A DNA stretch of 64,000 bases from Nematostella vectensis (Eukaryota; Cnidaria; Anthozoa; Actiniaria; Edwardsiidae), in contig NC_064046.1 of assembly GCF_932526225.1 (NCBI RefSeq), positions 14,085,408 through 14,149,407 of the forward strand. Reading direction: 5' to 3'. The notes beneath the pieces were generated by a model. The model ran no database searches and was not told the origin of the DNA. It was given only the letters and a program-made list of their open reading frames with translations. The stretch's first letter is position 1. Every line of letters starts with the position of its first letter. The translations under genes were made by a program, and so were the position numbers. Below, one piece after another: positions 32,338 to 41,900 of this stretch.

Positions 32338-32904
32338 GTAACATCTACAAAATTACTTGGGGTGCAAATAGAAAACACGCTATCATGGAAGAAGCACAGC
32401 GAATATGTCTCCCAAAAGATCCGGAAACGCCTGGGGCTTCTCCGTAGAACAAAGGACTTCCTGTCAATGACAGCGAGAAAAATGTTTTTCAATGTTCTAA
32501 TACACCCTCTAATGGATTACTGTATAACAGTTTGAGGGATAATCTCATAGAGCACGACAATACGATCCTCTTACTTCAAAAATGGGCAGCACGAATAATA
32601 GCTGACAAGAAATGGTACGATCACTCGATGGCGCTATTTGAAGAGCTCAACATAGAGCCTTTCACTAAACGAGCTAGGAGAATCAAGTGTACAATGGTAT
32701 CTAAAGTTCTAAATAGAATGGCTCCAGGATCTGCTGACGTTCACTTAAAGAACACTCGCCAAGCAAAGAACGATAAAACATAATTATGGAAAGAGAACAT
32801 TCGAGTACAGCGGCGCAAAACTCTGGAATTCGCTCCCACGAGAGACAAAGGAGTGTCGATCCGGTGGCTCAGTTGCTATGGCTCTCCAAAAATTAACATT
32901 GTAA
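32338..32904 (+). pseudogene. Decayed LINE reverse-transcriptase C-terminus
   Basis: The first part reads KLLGVQIENTLSWKKHSEYV and RKMFFNVLIHPLMDYC before an in-frame TGA at 32533. After a frameshift it continues ILLLQKWAARII..YDHSMALFEELNIEP, and after another stop RTFEYSGAKLWNSLPRE to 32904. These are the standard C-terminal blocks of CR1/Jockey-type non-LTR elements. At least one frameshift and two stops make it non-functional. Confidence 0.85.
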
Positions 32905-33153
32905 ATTCATGTATATAGATAATGTAAATAGATAATGTATATAGATAATGTAAATACATAATGTATATAGATTTTTCCCAGTTCACCTAAATATCACTTT
33001 ATTTATTTTTGTTTTCCCTGAGGGCCACGTGTAAATTATCTGTTTAGATATAAAGTGTTACCCCTAATAAAAGTCTATTTACCTACCTACCTAGCTACCT
33101 ACCTAGCTACCTAGCTACCTATCTACCTATCTACCTAACTACCTATCTACCTA
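32905..33153. repeat. LINE 3' tail: AATGTAAATAGAT-type and (ACCT)n repeats
   Basis: Alternating GTAAATAGATAAT / GTATATAGATAAT units follow the LINE fragment, then ACCT/AGCT tetranucleotides from 33081. Microsatellite tails are usual at CR1/L2-type 3' ends. Confidence 0.7.
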
Positions 33154-33154
33154 T

Positions 33155-33155
33155 C

Positions 33156-33248
<93 letters not shown>
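33155..33248. repeat. (CTGT)n microsatellite, ~23 units
   Basis: Uninterrupted CTGT repeats. Confidence 0.97.
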
Positions 33249-33251
33249 TAT

Positions 33252-33388
33252 CAGAAGTGCCTTTCCCTCCCCTCCCACTTGTTATTATATCACCATTCGT
33301 AGTGGAGCCGTGACAGGAACACACATACTTGCGTGACACAAGCAGAAGTGCCTCTCCCTCCCCTCCCACTTGTTATTAGATCACGATT
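33252..33388. repeat. ~100-bp satellite unit, right part
   Basis: Same unit as 32179-32327, including GTAGTGGAGCCGTGACAGGA and CGTGACACAAGCAGAAGTG, again about 1.5 copies. Confidence 0.85.
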
Positions 33389-33458
33389 ATTTGATGATTT
33401 CGTAACAGGATCACAATAAGTTAATTTGGACTTTAAAAGCACACTAGCATACACACAT

Positions 33459-33700
33459 TGGCATCAGTCGGGCCAAGACGGGACGCTAGCACAGTTACCC
33501 GTGCAGTTCGGCAATCATGGACAGCTGTTTCGTCCTTATTAGGACTCGTCAGCATGGCATAGCCGGTTTGCCTCAGTTAAACTTCATCAGCAAAAAACTG
33601 CAGGACGACTTCGACTCAAATAAAGTGCTTTAAACCACAGCTTAGATCCATGTGGGATCTAGAGCTGCGATCGGGCTAGCGTGATGCCAATTGTGCCAAT
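33459..33700. repeat. Imperfect inverted repeat around the hammerhead
   Basis: TTGGCATCA..CGCTAGC on the left (33459-33490) mirrors GCTAGCGTGATGCCAATTG on the right (33673-33695). The ribozyme lies between them, so they may mark the ends of one small element. Confidence 0.5.
33509..33565 (-). ncRNA. Type I hammerhead ribozyme match
   Basis: Read on the - strand: CUGACGA (33546-33552) matches the core C-U-G-A-N-G-A. Stem II is GUCCU/AGGAC with an AAUA loop (33532-33545), followed by GAAA (33528-33531). A short palindromic stem III, CAGCUG, is at 33522-33527, and UC (33520-33521) sits at the cleavage position. Stem I pairs CAUG (33516-33519) with CAUG (33553-33556), has an asymmetric internal loop (AUU / UAUGC), then pairs GCCG with CGGC. 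Every conserved core base is present. Hammerheads of this form occur in Penelope-like elements, retrozymes and animal satellites. Activity is inferred; the minimal stem III suggests a dimeric form. Confidence 0.75.
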
Positions 33701-33731
33701 CACGCATGCGACCTTTGCTAGTCAGACTGCC

Positions 33732-33757
33732 CTGAAGAAGTCTTATTAAAGACGAAA
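33732..33757 (+). ncRNA. Hammerhead-like hairpin, non-canonical
   Basis: CTGAAGA, one extra A, the perfect hairpin GTCTT-ATTA-AAGAC, then GAAA. The layout matches the hammerhead core except for the extra base before stem II, and no stem I was found. The same arrangement with a different stem occurs at 37068. Confidence 0.35.
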
Positions 33758-34085
33758 ATTTCGAATTTCAATTTTTGGTGTATCGTCTTGGGATCAAGAA
33801 ATATGTGAGCGTGACAGTCGAGCGTGTGACAGAATCATGATATGTGAAAACGTGCGTGACAAGGTCATGAGTCCACCCGTCTTGGAAATATGTGGGCGTG
33901 ACAGTTGAGGGTGTGATTTGACAGGTGGGTGACAGGTGTTCAAACATTTCATATATTTCAATGGGCTAATTAACAACTTAAACTCTTTCATGGTTTAAAA
34001 CGCTATACAAGCGTGAAGTATCGCTCTTTTTTTTGTGGAGAGCAAAAGTTTGATCGGTGTGATCCCTGGTGGTCCTCCCTCGCCA

Positions 34086-35657
34086 ATGGTCATAATGTCA
34101 CTGCTGTCTTCTTGTGACATGTCCGTATCGCTTAGTGTGCTTTTGACGGCCAGTGCAGTATTTTCAACAGTGTCATCTCAGACACAATATTGGTTCCGAC
34201 CCGTGAATTCCACAGCTAGATTCCAAGACGAGCCCGACAACCATGAGAAAGCCGAGGGTAATCTTCAGTGGAAAGAAACAAAGGACAGACTAATGCAGTC
34301 CCTTGAGAACAGCCAATCTGCTCAGATGCGCGATTTTCTCGGTAACATCAGTGACTTCGTTAGGGATCTTGAACAAACCTACTTTAAACTTGGTGTTAGC
34401 CCACGAAATACAAGACGTCTTCACAAAGCTCTGCGCAAAGCCCGCAACAAAGAACCGGTGAATGTACTCATCATAGGCGGGTCTAACAGTGCGGGTGGCG
34501 GAATAGACCGGCGAGAGGGGAACCTAGAGAGCACCTATTACGGCGTATTCACTCGATGGTGGAGAGAGACTATGACTCCGATTACAGGCTCAGAGCTCAT
34601 CGTGTATAATATCGCGATTGGTGGTACAGGGGCTGCCCTTTTTGCATTTTGTTTTGACGCGTTCATCCCTGTGAATCAGAGCATTGATATAGTTCTTGTT
34701 GAGCTGGCGCCGAACTACGAGTTACCAGGCAAAGCAAAGCCGCTTGAGCAGTTAACACGACGACTGCTTACCTATTATTCAATTCCGGAGGTCTTGTACG
34801 TTAATGCTGTTGGAATGGATAGAAAATCGAACCCAAGATGCGAGAACCTTGAAGATTTCGGACAAACAGAATTAGCGGATTATTACCAGATAACTTCGTT
34901 TAGCTTAAAAAATATCATATGTCCGATGGTCGGCGGACAGAGGGTCGAGAATTTGGACATAGCCTCTAAGATGACGAGCAAAGACGGGAATCATATATCG
35001 ATAAAAGCGCATGCGTATTTAGGGAGACTGCTGATTAATCACATCCGAGAAGTGTTCTTGGCGCAGATAGGGGGTAACTATGTGCTTAGCGCTGGGGTGG
35101 GTCTACCCGAACCGTTATTTCTGCTAAATCCCCTGGAAGTTATCACAAATCCTCAGTGCTCGACAAGTGTGACACCAAACTACCTCCAGAATTTTTACCA
35201 CAGAACTCTCAATATCCAACTCTTGTCATTCCGAGACTTCACGTTTTATGTCAAACCATACGTCAATTTCTGGGCGAAAAAAGGGTATCGGCCAATTGAT
35301 AGAATGGATAAACAGCGTGGCTGGCTAGGGCGTGTCCCGGGGGCGTACCTCAAGTATGGGGTTGTAGTGCCCCCCTGTAGACCCAAAATAAATCAGATCC
35401 AATCGAGATCGATTGGTGTTATAGTACATAATGAAAGTGAAAGGGGGGGTAAAGGGTTAGTTTATCTGGATCAGAAAAGACATCAGGGGATCGTGGTTGA
35501 TGCCAAAACGTATCGAGGAACAAACGATGTTTATACGATCGCTACCCGAGTTCCCCCCGGATATCACACGATTACCGTCGAGGTGTTATCGGAAGGTATG
35601 TTGCTGATAACTGGGGTTGTCGTAGGGCCCCCAGATTTCTGCTGCAAGTTTCTGTGA
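34086..35657 (+). CDS. SGNH-hydrolase-like secreted or membrane-anchored protein
   Basis: Intronless frame to TGA at 35655-35657. From the ATG at 34086 it has 523 residues; the frame is open from about 34017 without an earlier ATG. In-frame ATGs at 34095 and 34119 are alternatives; the last gives the cleanest signal peptide (MSVSLSVLLTASAVFSTVSS). SGNH-like blocks: VNVLIIGGSNSAGGG (block I, Ser about 133), NIAIGGTGAALF (block II Gly), VLVELAPNYE (block III region with Asn), and DGNHIS (block V Asp-x-x-His, D300/H303). This suggests a carbohydrate or lipid esterase/acyltransferase acting in the secretory pathway or outside the cell. Block I has GGS rather than GDS, so activity should not be assumed. 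The C-terminal ~170 residues look like a beta-rich accessory domain. Substrate unknown. Confidence 0.75.
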   Translation: MVIMSLLSSCDMSVSLSVLLTASAVFSTVSSQTQYWFRPVNSTARFQDEPDNHEKAEGNLQWKETKDRLMQSLENSQSAQMRDFLGNISDFVRDLEQTYFKLGVSPRNTRRLHKALRKARNKEPVNVLIIGGSNSAGGGIDRREGNLESTYYGVFTRWWRETMTPITGSELIVYNIAIGGTGAALFAFCFDAFIPVNQSIDIVLVELAPNYELPGKAKPLEQLTRRLLTYYSIPEVLYVNAVGMDRKSNPRCENLEDFGQTELADYYQITSFSLKNIICPMVGGQRVENLDIASKMTSKDGNHISIKAHAYLGRLLINHIREVFLAQIGGNYVLSAGVGLPEPLFLLNPLEVITNPQCSTSVTPNYLQNFYHRTLNIQLLSFRDFTFYVKPYVNFWAKKGYRPIDRMDKQRGWLGRVPGAYLKYGVVVPPCRPKINQIQSRSIGVIVHNESERGGKGLVYLDQKRHQGIVVDAKTYRGTNDVYTIATRVPPGYHTITVEVLSEGMLLITGVVVGPPDFCCKFL

Positions 35658-36046
35658 TATGACGGAAACAATTATCGCTCACTGGTGGACATGACAGATC
35701 TAATAAGGCGGAAAATTTCTCTAAGTACTTAGTGAGTAATATCAAACAAAATATCAAGTGCGACTTTTTTTAAATTGATGCGACTTTTTGTAAAGTGTCA
35801 TTGAAATTTGAGCTTTTCGTCCTTAAGCTCATACATAGCGCAAGGATGATCAAGGAAAAATATCTTAAAAAGCAATTGTGCATTTCGGCCTCACGTTATT
35901 TGTGTTCAAAAATCAGTCCGGAATACAAGGAACGGATGGCCATTGTAAGAAATTGTGACTTCTTTCTCTATCTCGAATTGCGAATTTTCCAGGTTTTTCG
36001 GTCATGTCTCACTGGGGTGGAAACAGGCCTCAAGACAGCGCGCGGT
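35658..36046. other. Intergenic after SGNH-like gene
   Basis: Probable 3' UTR followed by unassigned sequence; no nearby AATAAA was found. Confidence 0.4.
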
Positions 36047-36322
36047 GCCTGCCTGCCCGCAGGCGTTTACCCGGTGTTTTTTTTTTTTTTTCGTTAGGTC
36101 TATCGCAAGTCGTAGCCGCCATAAGGCCGCCATCTTGGTTTTGACTGAGCCAGCTTGGCACGAGTGACAAAACCTTCCCTTGCCCCCCCCCTCCCCCCTC
36201 TCACTTTGCGCTCGGCCCGGCTTTTGCTCGACCAGGGCAAAACAAAATGGCGGCCACGGAAAACGGACTAATTTAGCGAAAAACATAACGAAAACACCGA
36301 GAAACCGCCTGCGAGCAGGCTA
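36047..36322. mobile_element. MITE with GCCTGC..GCAGGC ends
   Basis: The left GCCTGCCTGCCCGCAGGCG then CCGGTGTTTTT..TCGTTAGGT mirrors the right ACATAACGAAAACACCGAG then CCGCCTGCGAGCAGGC. Each end is itself a small palindrome, inside ~50-bp terminal inverted repeats. Confidence 0.75.
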
Positions 36323-36792
36323 GCTGCGGTGATAAAATATATATATATATATCAATAGAAATACAAAAATGTGTAAATATTAAAAAAGTAGAAAATCATC
36401 TTTTAATAAATCAAAGTGTACGACAAGGGGGACGTACTCAACACCTTCACAGCAAAAATGTAAATTTATATATATATTGTAAAAAGATTTGACTATATCT
36501 AAAAATAAGATGTGCGTATATATGGTATGGTGAGCGATAGCGACACCAGATTTTAACACTGCTGATTATGAAGGAGCCCTTACTTACTACTGCTGTTAAC
36601 AATATTCTGCGATTACTCGCTGATGACTTTCAACAGCTGAATTAATCTTGCGTCCGTCATTCAAAATCCTTGAAGCGTTTTCATTGGCCAGCACTAAAAT
36701 GGTTTCCAACTGCGCCACCTTTCTACGCTAATTAAAAGAACACTTCTCGCAATCTCGATCCATACCAACCCACGCCGCTTCCTAAAACCTAA

Positions 36793-36933
36793 CCTGCTAA
36801 CCACTTCGTTTCTGACATAGTGCTCATACCTATTGAAAAAAGAAATAACCGCGACTCCATCCGCAAAGCAAGAGAAGCCACACTGATAGCTCGCACTCTT
36901 GGTGGCCTAAACCGGCGTGAAGAAACCGTTTAG
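36793..36933 (+). pseudogene. Remnant of Penelope-like/GIY-YIG retroelement C-terminus
   Basis: The frame reads DSIRKAREATLIARTLGGLN then RREETV and TAG (36931-36933). It resembles the R-x-A/R-E-x-x-L-I-x-x-x-x-T-L-x-x-G-L-N tail of GIY-YIG endonuclease domains in Penelope-like elements. Upstream the frame is closed by a stop at 36790, so only the tail survives. A hammerhead-like hairpin follows 135 bp downstream. Confidence 0.45.
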
Positions 36934-37067
36934 CTGTTTAGTAATCCACACCACCCTATTTACCATCTTCCATAAGTTACTCCTTACTCAATTACCATTT
37001 TTATCTAATCATCAATGAACTTTGTACATATACTAGCTGTAACATGCCACTATAACTCATTTATAAC

Positions 37068-37096
37068 CTGAAGAAGGCAGGTATTGGCCTGCCGAA
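37068..37096 (+). ncRNA. Hammerhead-like hairpin in retroelement 3' region
   Basis: CTGAAGA, extra A, hairpin GGCAGG-TATTGG-CCTGCC, then GAAA. Its stem differs completely from the 33732 copy yet is also perfectly paired, so structure rather than sequence appears conserved. No canonical stem I or III was found. Confidence 0.4.
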
Positions 37097-37379
37097 ATAT
37101 CGTTCTAAAAAAACATAAATCTGCGTTGTTGTCGACTTTTTCTTTTAAAGGTTTTTTTTAATTAATCAGCTGCCGACACAGACTACAAGGTCCGACGCAC
37201 ACCAGCAGATAGAGGCTGTCCGGTGGTTTCTTCCTACGTTAGTTTGACATGATGGCAACCAGCGGTTGAAAAATATCGACGAGAGTCCGAAGAATATTGA
37301 CAATAACAGGAAGCTTGTAATGGATCCATTGTAACTATAAGAAGGGTCCTGAAGGGGTAAACGGGAGCCGGGAGTCGCC

Positions 37380-37475
37380 TTATTTTGGGCCGGGAAAACG
37401 GGATTACAGACCGGAACGGGATTTGTCTGCCGGGAACGGGAATCAACATGCTTCAACCGGAACGGGATTTTTCAA
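37380..37475. repeat. Short G-rich degenerate repeats (CCGGAACGGGATT)
   Basis: The motif CCGG(G)AACGGGAtt occurs about four times at 20-30 bp spacing on the + strand. Confidence 0.55.
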
Positions 37476-37907
37476 ACCTCTTCTTGGTTATGCTGAAAAC
37501 GTTGTTAATCTATATTTTTTACGCATTTTAAGAGCTTTTTAATAGCATAAAACCTTGCTGTTCAGCGGACGTCACTTCCTAAGACTCCTCACCCTTCTCC
37601 TGTTCTCAGTAATTTTAGACACTCTTTAACTCCCCCCCCCCTCCTCCCTGAAACCCCTTTTCAGGACCCTTTTTATAAGAAAAGTTCTACCGGTGTCAGT
37701 CAGCAGTCATCTTTCATGCGTTTTCATTGGCCAGCACTGGAATGGTTTTCAATTACGCCACTTCTCGGCAAGGCGATGACTAATATTTTCACGGACAATT
37801 TATTTTGTTGTTTTGTTGCCCGATTTTTTTTCTACGGCACACTGTCTCCAAGGAATGCTTGTGCAAATTGTTGGAGAATTTCGTAAACGGTCCGCCAGAT
37901 ATGCATT

Positions 37908-38159
37908 TAAAGCCGCATTGTCACCAGTTTACTTCCGGAGGTCCGACGGAAACCTCAATCGTTAAAAGACAAAAGAATCTATTCGAATCCGAAATATTTA
38001 ACAGGCCATCCGCTCTAAATTAGCAGTCACATCCTCAAAGAAACTTCCAATAGACACACTGCTTTCTGTATTTTGAAATATTTTCCGTTTCTTCCGTTAA
38101 AAATCATCGGAGATTCTTACGTAATCGACCGGAAGTAAACTGGTGACAATGCGGCTTTA
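37908..38159. mobile_element. MITE with perfect ~31-bp inverted ends
   Basis: TAAAGCCGCATTGTCACCAG then TTTACTTCCGG at the left is exactly mirrored at the right end. TTAA overlaps both borders (37907-37910, 38157-38160), which would fit a TTAA-targeting (piggyBac-type) insertion, although TA is also possible. Confidence 0.8.
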
Positions 38160-38919
38160 ATTGTCTGTCCCTAAAAGGGAATAAAGAGCTAAAAACGATT
38201 TTTCGCGAAACGTTGGATCTTTATTATTATGGATGGGCCATTTGGGCAAGCAAAATATTCTAAAAAAAATCGAACAAGCGACCCTTAGGGGGAAAAATCG
38301 ATCAAGCCAACTCACGATAAAAAGATATGAATAAGGGAAAAAAGAAAAAAAAATCAGTTACCTCCCCGTCAGATATCAAATGGACGGTCCCTTATAGTCA
38401 TGCCAGGTGCAAAATTTGCTTATCAGCTTACAAGATTAGATACCTCAGAAGAAACAATTCGTGACAACCAGCTAAAATTTCCTCTTTCCCGGATGAATGG
38501 AAACGCATTGGCTTTAAACCTTTGTCATATTTAGATGACGGAGGGCGATTCAATTTTTGATGTTTATCATTTTATAGAAACAATTATAATGCGTAATGGA
38601 GCCCTTCAAATGTTTTATGAATGACAAACAAATGATATTAGCAAGATTCGTGATTTTAAGTCTTACAAATTGACATTCTCTGTAGCATATCAATTTGCCC
38701 TTGTTTGTGGTTTATATATTAATTGTGGCAATAATATGAATTCCTTTCTAGCGTCAAACCAATTTTTCGCGTCTCCGGGATTTCCTGCCGGTACTTCAGT
38801 ATGCTCGTTCGCTTGACGAAGAAGAATCCTCTTTAGTTTCTTTTTATTGTGTGAACTTCACTCTGTGATCCCCGGTTTGACCTCTGTGTAAATCGAGGAA
38901 GATTCACCCTAAAGCAGAT
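38160..38919. other. Upstream region of the DSE-like gene
   Basis: AT-rich sequence with no further gene. It may hold the 5' UTR and promoter of the gene starting at 38920; no clear TATA box was assigned. Confidence 0.4.
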
Positions 38920-41900
38920 ATGCGGCTCCTAGTAGGCATTTTAATCACTATTATGAATTACTACTCCGTGGTTTATTCGTTAGAGACGGCACAAGGAACC
39001 GAGGAGACTTTCCATCCGTTTCTTTACTTCTCCGAGGAGAAAATCCTTACGTTTAGAAGGCAAGCAAGAACAACTCACGAACCAATCTTGAGACAAATTC
39101 GCGCCGCTGTAGACAAAATTTATTCTAAGCCCTCTCAACACGTGCCACCAAAGACCTGGAATGAATTCGCTTCAAGCTGGAACGAACATTATGGGAACAA
39201 CTTATGTGTGTTGGCTATGCATTCGGTTTTGCATGAATGGGACCCGAAAGGAAGAAAATTGGCCTTTGTGTTCATGAATGCTTTGACTAATCTAAAGAAC
39301 TGGCGGGTAAACTCAACACCAATGGACGATGTACCAGTCGCACACTCTCTGAACGGAATGGCCACGGCTTATGACTTCTTATATCCTTACATGGACAGCA
39401 ATCAGCGCCAAAAATACCTGAAGAAGATTGTTAATGAAACACGAGAATTGTACAGAAACTCAAGAAGAAAATGGTGGGGAAGGTCATATATACAAAACCA
39501 TGTTTTCACAAACTACGTTGCGCTTCTCACGAGCGCTTTAGTCGCTTCTAGACACTCGCAATATTCAACCGAAGCCAAGGAATGGATATCAAAATCAAAG
39601 CTCATGCTCTCTAGAAACATGTATTTATTGAATTATGTCATTGATGGCTCAATAGAGGAAGGTGTTTCGTACGGCACTTACACGTCACGCTCAGTCACGC
39701 AATTTGTGTACCTCGCGTCACGCCATCTTGACTTAGATTTGACTCGAAGTTTTTGGCTAAAACAACACTTTTACTTTCTGTATTACACAATACTGCCGGG
39801 ATTTAGAAAAACTGTTGGCATCGCCGACTCAAACAGGAACTGGTTCTATGGCCCGGAGAGTCAACTAGTATTTTTAGATGCCTATGTCATGCGTAATGGC
39901 TGGGGAAATTGGCTCGCCTCGCAGATCAAGCGCGATAGGCCGCAGGGCTCCAGCTTCCAGGCCTCCTCCATGGTGAACTGTATGCTCCATACTGAGTTTT
40001 TATTCTATAATGCAAGCATCAAACCCATAGAGCCGCCGGGGTTTTACGCCAAGGATATGCATGTGTTTAGTGACTGGGGCGTGGTCATATATCGCGACAG
40101 GGCGGGGCACTGGTCTGCATCTATTAACAAGTCACGTGATCCTAATCAAGCTGGGACTTTTCTTTCCTTCAAGTGCAGTGTTCTTCACGGTCGCGCTGTG
40201 AATAAAATGGTCACATCAAAGCCACCTGTGTCATGGGTGCGCGGGTTTCATAATTTCAATCCGGGACACGAGCATCTCGACCAAGGGTCCTTCGTGTTCG
40301 CGCCAAATGGCGTACCCTTCATCACCGAGTCCCTTTACGGCCCAAAATATACATGGCTCAACAACGCCATACTTTTTGGTCCCTCTTTTACCTCTCCATG
40401 CTCCAAACCATTAGAGGGGCAGTTAGGCGAGTGCTTGAAATGGCTCGATTACCGGAACATGCAGCCGTGGCGAGCACGAGGCGAGGTTACCACAGCCGTG
40501 AACGAGGAAGGATTGGTGCTAACTTGTGGGGAGATGGGTAGCTGGTATCGCGCAGGCCTGGGCCTAGCAAGCGTATACCGCTGTCTTGTACTTCTGGCTC
40601 CTAGCGTTCTTTTGGTTGTGGACCACGTTGAGCGTTTTCAAAACACCACCAGTACTGTCATGAGTAGTTTCTTCCATAATATGGATTCGCCGTTTTCGCT
40701 TGACGAATGTGCAGGTGTTTACGCATGCGCAAGGAATAAAATCAACGGAGAAAATTATCGCGTTTTAGGAATCAACTCCCTCGGCGTGAAACAAGGGCTT
40801 TTATTAGGCTTCATGAATTATTCAACTCGATACCAATTACGACAAACGTTCTTCGTGAATATCACGACTCCTCTCAAGGAAAAGTACACCCGAGCGGCAT
40901 ATCTATTTCTGGGGCCTGGGCAGGAGGTGATAGAACTGCGCATGCTCAGTACAAGCGATCACGGTGTCCACATTACTGTCACGGTCAACGGTGTCAAATA
41001 CACGGTTGCTATAGCGACGAAACACCGCCTCGCTTATACTAGGTTCAGGTGGCTTGGATTTGGTGGTTATGCCAAACTGAGAATACAACGCTCGAATAGA
41101 GATAGAACAATTCGCTTTGGATTGAATTCCTTAAACGAGACCCATTTACCCATAATTCCACACGAGCCTTTCACATCCGGGCATTTCTTTACCCTCGTAT
41201 CTTTCCCTATGGCCGCCATTACGGTCGTGGTAATGTTCTTGTACTTCCAGCTTACTAGAACTGTTGCTATACGCACGTGTTATAGGGTCACATTCATCTT
41301 TCTGATGCTCGCATGGGGGATTATTGCAGTCCTAGTCCTAATCCAAATTTGCACTAACAGGAAATGTTCTCTAGCAGTATCAAAGCAGTCAATCATGGAA
41401 AACGTGAACTCTGGATTTAGAAAAGTACGGAGACCTGTCCCGCCTTTTGTAGTTACAACTTCACTCCCGCTAGGTGGTGCGGAGTTACTTGGAGTGATGC
41501 TTCAAAACGATAACGATTTTTACCATTTTAGGATATCACATAAGAATTTCAACGCCGCCGCACAAAACAGTTCCAATGCACCGCGATTTCAAGACAAAGA
41601 GACTCTCGACACATGCGATTTGTATCGCTTCACTCTTCCCGCGGCTGAGGCAACGTATGCAACGAAATGGTTTAAGACTTTTATGCAAGACCAACGCGCG
41701 TTCGACACCAAGCTTCCAAAACGAGCAGATACGTCTTTTCCTGCGCTACGTTTAGATCCCGGATGGTCTTTACGAGTTGAATGGCTTCGGAAAGTGGTCG
41801 GGAACCGACTTAAAGCTGTCATAGTAGTTCGTGACCCGAGGAGCTGGGTGAATGCATGGCTCAAAGAACTCCAGCTAAACCGAGCGCTTCTGCGAAAAAC

